A DNA stretch of 7,712 nucleotides from an uncultured Clostridia bacterium (GCA_947625455.1 CANQOJ010000108.1:1-7712); one strand, 5' to 3'. Shown: positions 1 through 5,194, counted from the first letter of the stretch. The notes: generated from the sequence alone by a model not told the origin. Numbers and translations are program-made.

Positions 1-13
1 AGGTTTACGCTCA

Positions 14-137
14 ACTTCTAGAGACTAGAGATTAAGAAGCTAGAGGCTAGAGTTTGGACTAAAACAAGATTTGAAAGGAAAACTTGTTTTGACTTCAACT
101 CTAGCCTCTAGCCTCTTTAATTCTAGCCTCTAGTAGG
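14..137. repeat. Long imperfect inverted repeat of CTAGAGG-type words
   Basis: Two arms of about 41 bases (14-54 and 97-137) match as reverse complements at about 34 positions. The inner 16 bp (39-54 against 97-112, GCTAGAGGCTAGAGTT) are perfect. A second 8-bp stem, AAAACAAG (61-68) with CTTGTTTT (83-90), nests inside. The arms are themselves repetitive: CTAGAGRCTAGAG occurs at 18-30 and 40-52, and its complement at 99-116 and 123-133. No open frame or T-run follows. It could be a small non-autonomous (MITE-like) or REP-like intergenic element, or a folded 3' region beyond yitT; the sequence does not decide. Confidence 0.7.
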
Positions 138-141
138 GGTT

Positions 142-178
142 CAAGGGGGAAAACTTTTTTCAAAAAGTTTTCCCCTTG
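142..178. terminator. Strong hairpin downstream of yitT, possible terminator
   Basis: CAAGGGG-G-AAAACTTTTT (142-159) pairs with AAAAAGTTTTCCCCTTG (162-178): about 17 bp with one bulged G and a tiny loop. It lies 20 bases beyond the yitT stop codon. The T-run sits inside the stem rather than after it, so it is not a textbook intrinsic terminator. It could still stop or protect the 3' end of leftward transcripts. A short direct repeat, CCTTGCTAAA (174-183 and 188-197), connects it to the end of yitT. Confidence 0.5.
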
Positions 179-197
179 CTAAAACCACCTTGCTAAA

Positions 198-1040
198 TCA
201 ACCTAGTTTTTCAAAACCCAGTCCCAAAACTTCGTCGGCGTTAGTTGTGATGACGAAAGCTGAGGGATCGATATCTCTGACGATGCGTTTTATTTTGGTG
301 TAGGAGTTTCTGCGGACGGCGGTCATAAGCACCTGCGTTTCTTTGCGAGAAAATGCGCCCTCGCCTTTTAAGATGGTGAGTCCGTGGTCGGCGGAGATGA
401 TTTGCTTTGAAATCTCCTCGTTTTTCTTGGAGAAAATCAACATCAGCCTACTTTCACGTCCGCCGTAGATTATGCGGTCAATGACTGTTGACTGAACCAA
501 GATAGCGATTATTGCAAGAAGCACGCTGTTGACATCTGAAAACACCAGAAATCCCGCCGCCACAACCGCAATATCCAGCGCCGCCTGTATAGCTCCAAGC
601 CTGTACTGCGGGAAATATTTGCCGATTATCTTTGTCAGAATATCAGAGCCGCCCGATGTGCCCTCGCTTTGGTATGTTAAACCAAGACCAACGCCCATTG
701 CCGCGCCGCCGTAAATTGCCGAGATAATGCCGTTTTCGCTGTATGCAGGCAGATAAACCTCCGCAATATCCGTAAACACCGTTATAAGCGCCACGGAAAA
801 CAGCGTTTTCAGCATGACCGCGCGTTCCAGAAAGATAAATCCCAGAACCAGCAAGGGAACATTGATAATCAGTATCAGCGTTCCTACTCCTATATCCAGA
901 AAGTTTGACAGGATAACAGCCGCGCCCGTAGCACCGCCGGGGGCAATGTTGTTGCTGGATATAAAAAAATGAACTCCTGCCGAAAAAACGATTGCGGCAG
1001 CGGTTATTTTCAGAAGTTCAAAAATTGTTCTCTTGTTCAT
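198..1040 (-). CDS. YitT family membrane protein (DUF161/DUF2179)
   Basis: This 280-residue predicted integral membrane protein belongs to the YitT family, whose transport or other function is not established. The N-terminal two thirds hold about five or six hydrophobic segments (near residues 11-29, 52-70, 76-92, 105-122, 150-167 and 170-186). Family-like glycine-rich motifs are NNIAPGGATG (30-39) and GTSGGSDIL (127-135). The soluble C-terminus (about 196-278, with LTILKGEGAFSRKE and VRRNSYTKIKRIVRDIDPSAFVI) matches the DUF2179 domain usual in this family. Length is normal and the gene looks intact. The ATG start has GAGG seven bases upstream. That Shine-Dalgarno site lies in the 3' arm of a stable hairpin (1048-1084), so translation may depend on where transcription starts. 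It lies 78 bases beyond mrnC on the same strand and may be read through from it. Family assignment is confident; a specific function cannot be given. Confidence 0.9.
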   Translation of the reverse strand: MNKRTIFELLKITAAAIVFSAGVHFFISSNNIAPGGATGAAVILSNFLDIGVGTLILIINVPLLVLGFIFLERAVMLKTLFSVALITVFTDIAEVYLPAYSENGIISAIYGGAAMGVGLGLTYQSEGTSGGSDILTKIIGKYFPQYRLGAIQAALDIAVVAAGFLVFSDVNSVLLAIIAILVQSTVIDRIIYGGRESRLMLIFSKKNEEISKQIISADHGLTILKGEGAFSRKETQVLMTAVRRNSYTKIKRIVRDIDPSAFVITTNADEVLGLGFEKLG

Positions 1041-1084
1041 AAAAATACCTCGGCTGATTATTTTATGTAAACAATCAGCCGAGG
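1041..1084 (-). terminator. Terminator-like hairpin covering the yitT ribosome site
   Basis: On the minus strand a perfect 12-bp stem (CCTCGGCTGATT, 1073-1084, with its complement at 1048-1059) has a 13-nt loop and is followed by TATTTTT (1047-1041), as in an intrinsic terminator. The 3' arm contains the GAGG that serves as the yitT Shine-Dalgarno site. The same structure could therefore end transcripts coming from mrnC and mask the yitT start. Confidence 0.65.
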
Positions 1085-1092
1085 TTTTATGT

Positions 1093-1114
1093 TCAGGCTG
1101 TCGAGACAGCCTGA
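1093..1114. other. Short perfect hairpin downstream of mrnC
   Basis: TCAGGCTGT (1093-1101) and ACAGCCTGA (1106-1114) form a 9-bp stem with a 4-nt loop, beginning five bases beyond the mrnC stop codon. No T-run follows on either strand, so it more likely protects a 3' end or blocks decay than terminates on its own. It sits in tandem with the hairpin at 1048-1084. Confidence 0.5.
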
Positions 1115-1118
1115 TATG

Positions 1119-1511
1119 TTATTCATCTATGGGGAGTGCCGCGCATATCGCATTGAAAAGTTCGTTTATTCTGGAATAGTTTTCGCAAAGCGCAAGATAG
1201 CCGAACAGCGTTTCAAGCGCGGTTGCTCTGCGGTATTCGGCAGGATTTGAGCTTTTTGGAACGGATATTCCTCCCGCATTTCTCCCCCTGCGCAGAATAT
1301 CCGCTTCCTTTTCAGTCAGCATAGGTTCTATGACGTCAATCGCCGCGCTTTGATATGACGCTCTCACGCGGCTTACGGCAAGTTCATGAAGTCTGCCCGC
1401 GTTTGTGTTGTGAGCGGAAACTATCAGCTTTCTCACAAGCACCTCGTAAATGCTGTCGCCGTAAAATGCCAGCACATTCGGCGAATACGCCGACACCTCT
1501 TTTTCAGTCAA
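1119..1511 (-). CDS. mrnC: Mini-ribonuclease III (23S rRNA maturation)
   Basis: This 130-residue protein is a compact RNase III catalytic domain without a double-stranded-RNA-binding domain, typical of Mini-III enzymes. In Firmicutes these trim the 5' and 3' ends of 23S rRNA within assembling 50S subunits. The RNase III signature is FYGDSIYEVLVR (residues 16-27), with the metal-binding Asp in GDS. Other family motifs are the HELAVSRVRASYQ segment, EKEADILRRGRNAG and the C-terminal EYRRATALETLFGYLAL helix, whose Glu lies at the second acidic site. The start is TTG: GGAGG lies seven bases upstream, and no ATG occurs nearby. The stop codon of the preceding gene (TAG) overlaps that Shine-Dalgarno site, giving TAGGAGG and an 11-base gap, so the two genes are probably translationally linked. 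Identification is strong. Confidence 0.92.
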   Translation of the reverse strand: MTEKEVSAYSPNVLAFYGDSIYEVLVRKLIVSAHNTNAGRLHELAVSRVRASYQSAAIDVIEPMLTEKEADILRRGRNAGGISVPKSSNPAEYRRATALETLFGYLALCENYSRINELFNAICAALPIDE

Positions 1512-1522
1512 AACTTCGCCTC

Positions 1523-2218
1523 CTATGCCTCAAAGATATAGTACACAAAGCTGTATTCCTCGCTGTGAAGTTCAAACATGGCTATCTCTTTGTTAAGTTC
1601 GGCAATTCCCGAAGCTTCTTCGTCCTCCGACGCCGATTCAAGCTTATGCATTGCGTCCTTTATAGGCTCGTAAAGTCCTACAGTCCAGTCGGTTTTCGGC
1701 GCAATATAAAAATCGCGTATCTTAAGTCCTTTCTCCTTTGCCTCTCTCAAAACCCTGTCAAGTTCTTCGGGCTCTCCATACCTGCGTTCAACATAACACC
1801 TTGTATCAAGAGACGGCTCGATTAGATAGCACAGCGTTCTGAACACCGCCGTACCGCCGGTTTTTAGTATATTCTTCAGTTCTTCAAGCCGCCTCGGCAC
1901 GCCGTCAGGCTCTGTAAGTCCGTTATACCACAAAAACTCCCACCCGCCTTTAATTGCGGGCAGTTCAAACGGCATTACCTGCTTTGCGCTCAGTCCTCTT
2001 TCAATCGCCCTGTCAACTCTTATCTGCTCTGCGTATCCCGCTGTTATCTTTATGCCGAGCGCATTCTCGATTACTTTCGGAGTGTCCGTGTCGTCTCCCA
2101 CAAACAGCGCGGTATTTGCCTTAACATTCCCGCACAGCTTCATAACCTCCTCGGCGGTCTTTTTGCTTCCCGCTGTCGGGCGTTCAAGCTGTGCTGTCAA
2201 ATTGCTGATAAAACTCAT
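1523..2218 (-). CDS. Putative SAM-dependent methyltransferase-like protein
   Basis: The product has 231 residues and I do not recognise a named family with certainty. The N-terminal half reads like a divergent class I (Rossmann) methyltransferase. It has a strand and acidic loop in the motif I position (TALFVGDDTDTP, about 36-47), a GGWEFLWYNGL segment (91-101), and LKNILKTGGTAVFRTLCYL (114-132), which resembles the usual motif before strand 5. The canonical GxGxG loop is not evident, so cofactor binding is uncertain. The tail (about 195-231) contains an acidic stretch and FELHSEEYSFVYYIFEA. No signal peptide or membrane segment is visible. The ATG has GGGAGGA eight bases upstream. It lies between obg and mrnC, 95 bases after obg, and overlaps the mrnC ribosome site. 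That hints at an RNA or ribosome-related role, but only by position. Confidence 0.6.
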   Translation of the reverse strand: MSFISNLTAQLERPTAGSKKTAEEVMKLCGNVKANTALFVGDDTDTPKVIENALGIKITAGYAEQIRVDRAIERGLSAKQVMPFELPAIKGGWEFLWYNGLTEPDGVPRRLEELKNILKTGGTAVFRTLCYLIEPSLDTRCYVERRYGEPEELDRVLREAKEKGLKIRDFYIAPKTDWTVGLYEPIKDAMHKLESASEDEEASGIAELNKEIAMFELHSEEYSFVYYIFEA

Positions 2219-2254
2219 TTTTTCATTCCTCCCGAATCCCGCTCGGATAGGATT

Positions 2255-2288
2255 TTCAAAGCGCGTTCATATATGAACATACTTTGAA
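2255..2288. promoter_or_regulatory. Interrupted palindrome between obg and the next gene
   Basis: A 14-bp perfect palindrome GTTCATATATGAAC (2265-2278) is flanked concentrically by TTCAAAG (2255-2261) and CTTTGAA (2282-2288), giving a 34-bp dyad broken only by 3-base spacers. There is no T-run, so it is not an obvious terminator. It could be a protein-binding operator or an RNA hairpin. I see no convincing -35/-10 pair next to it. Confidence 0.45.
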
Positions 2289-2313
2289 TTTAACGTCCTG
2301 CTACCGCAAGTCC

Positions 2314-3587
2314 TTATCTTATATAATTGAACTCAAAATCGTAGATTGAAACGACATCGTCTTCCTGTATTCCCTGCCGTTCAAGTTCGTCTATTATTCC
2401 GCTTGAACGCAAAACGCGCTGAAAATACTGCAAGCTTTCATAATCTTCCATATTGCAGACCTGCAAAATCGGCGCAAGAAACTCTGCGTTTACGATATAA
2501 ACTCCGTCAATCTTCTCGACCGTAAACGAATGTTTTTCGCCTGCAATTTGTTCAAGTTCTTTGAGTGAAAGCTGTTCGGGTTCATATATTTTCACGGGCG
2601 GGAGTTTGTCGAGCGCCCCTGTTATGTCCTCTAAAAGCTCCTCAACGCCTTGTGTGGTGGCGGCTGAAATCTTGTGAGCCTTCAAGCCTTTTTCCTGAAG
2701 AAATTGCTCAAACTCGGCAATCTGCTCTTCGGTTGCCGCGTCGCACTTGTTCATAGCGATTATCTGCGGCAATTTTGCAAGTTCTTCCGAGAAATTCGCA
2801 AGCTCGGTGTTTATCTTCCCGTAATCATCACACGGGTTTCTGCCGTCCGCACCCGAAACGTCAACAACATGAACAATAAGCCTGCACCTTTCAACATGCC
2901 GCAAAAACTCGTGCCCCAGCCCAACGCCCTCGCTTGCGCCCTCGATAAGTCCGGGAATGTCCGCCATGACAAACGATTTTTCTCCGCGCTTTACAACTCC
3001 CAGCACGGGAGTGAGCGTGGTGAACTGATAATTCGCGATTTTCGGCTTTGCCGCGCTTACAACGCTTATCAGCGTTGATTTCCCGACATTCGGAAATCCC
3101 ACAAGCCCTACGTCAGCCAAAAGTTTCAGTTCAAGAATAACGCTAAGTTGTTCTCCGGGAAAGCCCGGCTTTGCAAAACGCGGTATCTGCCTTGTCGGAG
3201 TTGCGAAGTGAGTGTTTCCCCAGCCGCCTTGCCGCCTTTTGCGACAACAACAGGCTCATCACCCGAAATGTCCGCAATTACTCTGCCCGTCTTAGCGTCC
3301 TTTACAAGCGTACCTCTCGGCACTTTAATCACTGTCGGCTCCATAGACTTTCCCGAACAGCGTTTTGCACCGCCCGCTTCTCCGTCGGGAGCAACATATT
3401 TTCTCTTATAGCGGAAATCAATCAGCGTCGAAAGGCTGTCGTCAGCGACAAACACAATATCCGAACCTTTTCCGCCGTCGCCGCCGTCAGGTCCGCCCGC
3501 CGCAACGTATTTCTCTCTATGAAACGACACCGCGCCATTCCCGCCGTTTCCCGCTTTAAGCTGTATCTCGACCTTATCGACAAACAT
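2314..3587 (-). pseudogene. obg: GTPase Obg, interrupted by a one-base deletion
   Basis: Obg (CgtA) is a GTPase that acts in late 50S ribosome assembly and stress signalling and is normally essential. The gene lies in two frames. The N-terminal Obg fold (MFVDKVEIQLKAGNGGNG through VVVAKGGK) is read from 3587, or from a GTG at 3596, and runs out of frame to a stop at 3126. The rest continues one frame away. It carries the expected FATPTRQIPRFAKPGFPGEQ segment, then the G domain with FPNVGKST (G1), TTLTP (G2), DIPGLIEG (G3), NKCD (G4) and SAAT (G5). It ends in the OCT domain (FTVEKIDGVYIV to FEFNYIR) and stops at 2314. One missing C on the + strand near 3227-3228 explains the shift; restoring it gives about 424 residues, the usual length. 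ATG 3587 fits family alignments; AAAGGAG is 13 bases upstream of it but only 4 upstream of the GTG. It is either a real lesion or a sequence error. Confidence 0.93.
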
Positions 3588-3620
3588 AATTCCCACCGCT
3601 CTCCTTTATGTTGTATTTGA

Positions 3621-3650
3621 GAAAATAAGCCGGAGCTTACGTCCGGCTTA
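3621..3650 (-). terminator. Weak terminator or attenuator between rpmA and obg
   Basis: On the minus strand TAAGCCGGA (3650-3642) pairs with TCCGGCTTA (3634-3626), a 9-bp stem with a 7-nt loop, followed by a short T-rich tail (TTTTCTC). It sits in the gap between the rpmA stop and the obg ribosome site. Its likely effect is to let most transcripts end after the abundant ribosomal proteins while some read into obg. I see no clear separate obg promoter. Confidence 0.55.
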
Positions 3651-3661
3651 ACTGTTGTGAA

Positions 3662-3946
3662 TTACTCAGCTTCACTGTATACGCTGACTTGTTTTCTGTC
3701 GCGTCCTACGCGCTCAAACTTAACCTTTCCGTCAACAAGCGCGAACAGGGTATCGTCAGAACCCTTTCCAACGTTGTTTCCGGGGTGGATATGTGTTCCG
3801 CGCTGTCTTACGAGAATGTTTCCCGCGAGAACGAACTGTCCGTCCGCGCGCTTAACGCCGAGGCGCTTGGACTCGGAATCGCGTCCGTTCTTTGTAGAAC
3901 CCATACCTTTTTTATGAGCGAAATACTGTAATCCTATCTTAATCAT
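3662..3946 (-). CDS. rpmA: Large-subunit ribosomal protein bL27, with cleavable N-terminus
   Basis: This 94-residue bL27 is a 50S protein whose N-terminal tail reaches the peptidyl-transferase centre. It starts MIKIGLQYFA-HKKGMGSTKNGRDS. The first ten residues form the Firmicute-type extension that Prp protease removes after the LQ(Y/F)FA motif, exposing the functional tail HKKGMGSTKNG. The rest (RLGVKRADGQFVLAGNILVRQRGTHIHPGNNVGKGSDDTLFAL) is fully typical. The ATG has AGGAGG seven bases upstream, and this ribosome site overlaps the TAG stop of prp, so expression is probably coupled to the upstream gene. Co-localisation with prp fits the processing pair. There are no anomalies, and a hairpin follows before obg. 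Confidence 0.98.
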   Translation of the reverse strand: MIKIGLQYFAHKKGMGSTKNGRDSESKRLGVKRADGQFVLAGNILVRQRGTHIHPGNNVGKGSDDTLFALVDGKVKFERVGRDRKQVSVYSEAE

Positions 3947-3957
3947 AAGTAAACCTC

Positions 3958-4293
3958 CTAAACTATTCTTAGCCTTAAGTTGTTTTTGTAATCCTCTGAG
4001 AGCATTTCAAGGTGTTCATAAAAAGCCGAGATAAGCTTTTGCGCCGAGCTGTCGGGTTTAGTCAGCTTAAGCGTTATCCTGTTTTCCTCGACTTTTACCT
4101 CTGCTTCAGCGCCGAAATTTTCGGTTATCGCGTTGCACACAAGCATTGTGCAAGAACTCACCGCCGCGCATACAATATCGTTTCCCCTGTATTCGCTCAC
4201 GGCAGTTCCAAATCCCGCGTGACCGCTTATTTCAAACCCCGAAAACGCCTTTATGCCGTCAAACTCTCCAAGCCTGAACACGCAATCAAGCAT
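3958..4293 (-). CDS. prp: Ribosomal-processing cysteine protease Prp (YsxB)
   Basis: This 111-residue Prp-family protease cuts the N-terminal extension from ribosomal protein L27. The expected catalytic pair is visible: His25 in SGHAGFG and Cys42 in NDIVCAAVSS. The DIVCAAVS block is the family signature. The stretch between His and Cys (GFGTAVSEYRGNDIV) is several residues longer than in the Prp sequences I recall, which may be a lineage-specific loop. The gene lies between its usual neighbours rplU and rpmA. Its ATG overlaps the rplU stop codon by eight bases (ATGCTTGA) and the upstream Shine-Dalgarno is weak, so translation probably depends on coupling to rplU. The matching cut site (LQYFA-HKKG) is present in the adjacent rpmA product. 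Identification is strong from motif plus context. Confidence 0.95.
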   Translation of the reverse strand: MLDCVFRLGEFDGIKAFSGFEISGHAGFGTAVSEYRGNDIVCAAVSSCTMLVCNAITENFGAEAEVKVEENRITLKLTKPDSSAQKLISAFYEHLEMLSEDYKNNLRLRIV

Positions 4294-4591
4294 TTATCGC
4301 TTCAATTCTTACCTGGCTGTACGGCTGTCTGTGACCTTGTTTTCTCTTAACGTGCTTTTTAGGCTTGTAGGTGAAAACGGTAATTTTCTTAGCCTTTCCG
4401 TTTTTGAGGAGAGTGGCTTTAACTGTCGCGCCGTTTACATACGGATTTCCGACCTTTGTTTCGCCCTCGCCGCCGACCATAACCACTTTGTCGAAAGTTA
4501 TTTCGCCCTCTGCGTCAAGCTTCTCGATAAAAACAACGTCGCCTGTCTTTACCTGATACTGCTTTCCGCCTGTTTCAATTACTGCGTACAT
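4286..4591 (-). CDS. rplU: Large-subunit ribosomal protein bL21
   Basis: This 101-residue bL21 binds 23S rRNA in the 50S subunit. The start MYAVIETGGKQYQVKTGD is diagnostic, as is the C-terminal KITVFTYKPKKHVKRKQGHRQPYSQVRIEAI, the basic rRNA-binding tail. The open frame extends 48 bases farther upstream, but ATG 4591 is preferred. It is the universally conserved N-terminus and has AGAGGT eight bases upstream. It is the first gene of the operon, about 80 bases after a perfect sigma-A-type promoter and behind an L21-leader-like 5' UTR that may give feedback control. Its 3' end overlaps prp by eight bases. There are no anomalies. Confidence 0.98.
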   Translation of the reverse strand: MYAVIETGGKQYQVKTGDVVFIEKLDAEGEITFDKVVMVGGEGETKVGNPYVNGATVKATLLKNGKAKKITVFTYKPKKHVKRKQGHRQPYSQVRIEAINA

Positions 4592-4672
4592 ATTTTTATA
4601 CCTCTTTTCAGAACTCGCTGTGCCGAGGCGGCGTTTCATTTAACGCACTTTCCCTAGCCTCACACAAGCGGC
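4592..4672 (-). promoter_or_regulatory. Putative L21 leader in the rplU 5' UTR
   Basis: The roughly 80-nt leader between the predicted transcription start (near 4672) and rplU holds small stems: GCGTT/AACGC with a 6-nt loop, GCCG/CGGC, and AGCC/GGCT. It also has an unpaired conserved-looking segment, GTGAGGCTAGGGAAAGTGC. Firmicute rplU genes are known to carry an L21 leader motif thought to give autoregulation. Position and the segment fit, but I could not run a covariance-model search, so the assignment is probable only. Confidence 0.55.
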
Positions 4673-4678
4673 TTATTT

Positions 4679-4707
4679 ATTATAACACAACGTTTTCCGT
4701 TTGTCAA
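4679..4707 (-). promoter_or_regulatory. Consensus sigma-A promoter for the rplU operon
   Basis: On the minus strand there is a perfect TTGACA (4707-4702), a 17-base spacer and a perfect TATAAT (4684-4679). Transcription would begin around 4672, about 80 bases before the rplU ATG. A fully consensus promoter fits a highly expressed ribosomal protein operon. Confidence 0.9.
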
Positions 4708-4785
4708 GCGGTTTTCGGCTTACATTTCATATTTTTTCATTTTAATATAGAAAATATGTACACAGCTTGTATAAAAAGTAAAAAT

Positions 4786-4918
4786 TCAGACTGTATAGAA
4801 AGCCCCAGATACGAGGAAGCGGTGTAGCGGCTAGGCTTTGTGCCTGCCCGCATTATCCGCCTGCGGCGGAAAACGCTGCACCGCTGACAAAGTAGATGGG
4901 GCTTTATATACAGTCTGA
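4786..4918. repeat. Highly structured 133-bp inverted-repeat element
   Basis: This element folds completely on either strand. The outer stem pairs TCAGACTGTATA (4786-4797) with TATACAGTCTGA (4907-4918). After one mismatch, AAAGCCCCA (4799-4807) pairs with TGGGGCTTT (4897-4905). An internal loop follows (4808-4817 and 4886-4896). A second 12-bp stem pairs AGCGGTGTAGCG (4818-4829) with CGCTGCACCGCT (4874-4885), including one G-T wobble. Two apical hairpins are AGGC/GCCT (4833-4845) and TCCGCC/GGCGGA (4856-4870). It is more G+C-rich than its flanks. No open frame, clear promoter or target-site duplication was found. It could be a MITE-like repeat or a structured non-coding RNA. On the minus strand the outer stem runs into a T-rich stretch. 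Confidence 0.7.
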
Positions 4919-5008
4919 TAAATAATGCACAAGTGTTGTGAAATTGACGAAGAATTTGCTTTGGTTTTGTAAGAATTGTCAAACTTTGTTTAAATTCACA
5001 AAAAACTA

Positions 5009-5037
5009 TTGACATTTCGGCATGTGCGTTGTATAAT
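5009..5037 (+). promoter_or_regulatory. Consensus sigma-A promoter reading right
   Basis: A perfect TTGACA (5009-5014), 17-base spacer and perfect TATAAT (5032-5037) place a transcription start near 5044. It lies 158 bases before the helicase start, and an intrinsic terminator comes first. It therefore drives a short RNA or a long attenuated leader. Confidence 0.88.
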
Positions 5038-5043
5038 GTTATT

Positions 5044-5159
5044 AAAGCAAAGGCAAGAATTGTTTTCCTGTCGTTTGTTTGTTTAGTTGTCTCCTTTCTT
5101 TTGTTCTACACATAATTATAATTTGATTTTGAGCCTTTGTTTTTAGGCTCTCTTTTTTT
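5044..5159 (+). ncRNA. Putative small RNA or attenuated leader before the helicase
   Basis: The segment runs from the predicted start of a perfect promoter to an intrinsic terminator, about 115 nt, and has no open frame. It is U- and pyrimidine-rich. It contains CTCCTTTCTTTTG (5091-5103), complementary to AAGGAG-type ribosome sites. The first bases AAAGCAAAGGC (5044-5054) can pair with GCCTTTGTTTT (5133-5143, one G-U), which would break the terminator stem. It may be a free trans-acting small RNA or a cis attenuator for the helicase gene; no known Rfam class is recognised. Confidence 0.45.
5131..5159 (+). terminator. Intrinsic terminator upstream of the helicase gene
   Basis: GAGCCT (5131-5136) pairs with AGGCTC (5145-5150) around an 8-nt loop and is followed by TCTTTTTTT. 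This is a clear rightward rho-independent terminator 35 bases before the helicase ATG and about 95 bases after the TATAAT at 5032-5037. The minus strand lacks a T-run here. Confidence 0.85.
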
Positions 5160-5187
5160 GTCAATTACCAACGAAAGGTAGTATATT
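5158..5187 (+). promoter_or_regulatory. Possible second helicase promoter just before the ATG
   Basis: TTGTCA (5158-5163), an 18-base spacer and TATATT (5182-5187) resemble a sigma-A promoter. Its start point would be around 5194-5195, at or next to the helicase ATG (5195). The only nearby Shine-Dalgarno-like word, AAAGG (5174-5178), is 16 bases from the ATG, too far to be ideal. A leaderless mRNA is therefore possible but unproven. Confidence 0.35.
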
Positions 5188-5194
5188 ATAAAAT

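Noticed and set aside
1355..1825. 156-residue plus-strand open frame across mrnC and the methyltransferase-like gene
   Set aside because: It is antisense to two better-supported genes with strong ribosome sites, and shows no recognisable domain.
3221..3262. Programmed ribosomal frameshift in obg
   Set aside because: The shift needed is -1, but no in-frame X XXY YYZ slippery heptamer is at the site (codons AAG GCG GCT). The nearby A AAA GGC is only half slippery. A one-base deletion that restores a conserved Gly codon explains it better.
4818..4885. tRNA-like fold
   Set aside because: There is no 7-bp acceptor stem, TTCRA loop or anticodon arm in the right order.
4936..5001. Rex-type operator (TTGTGAA ... 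TTCACAA)
   Set aside because: The two half-sites (4936-4942 and 4995-5001) are about 50 bases apart rather than a few bases apart, so they do not make a normal Rex box.
4737..5015. 92-residue minus-strand open frame in the intergenic region
   Set aside because: It runs through the structured element and the rightward promoter region, has no Shine-Dalgarno site, and its composition looks unlike a protein.
4786..5159. 6S RNA
   Set aside because: The 4786-4918 fold has a bubble but branches into two apical hairpins, is shorter than the usual 180-200 nt, and lacks a clear own promoter. The 5044-5159 unit has too little secondary structure.
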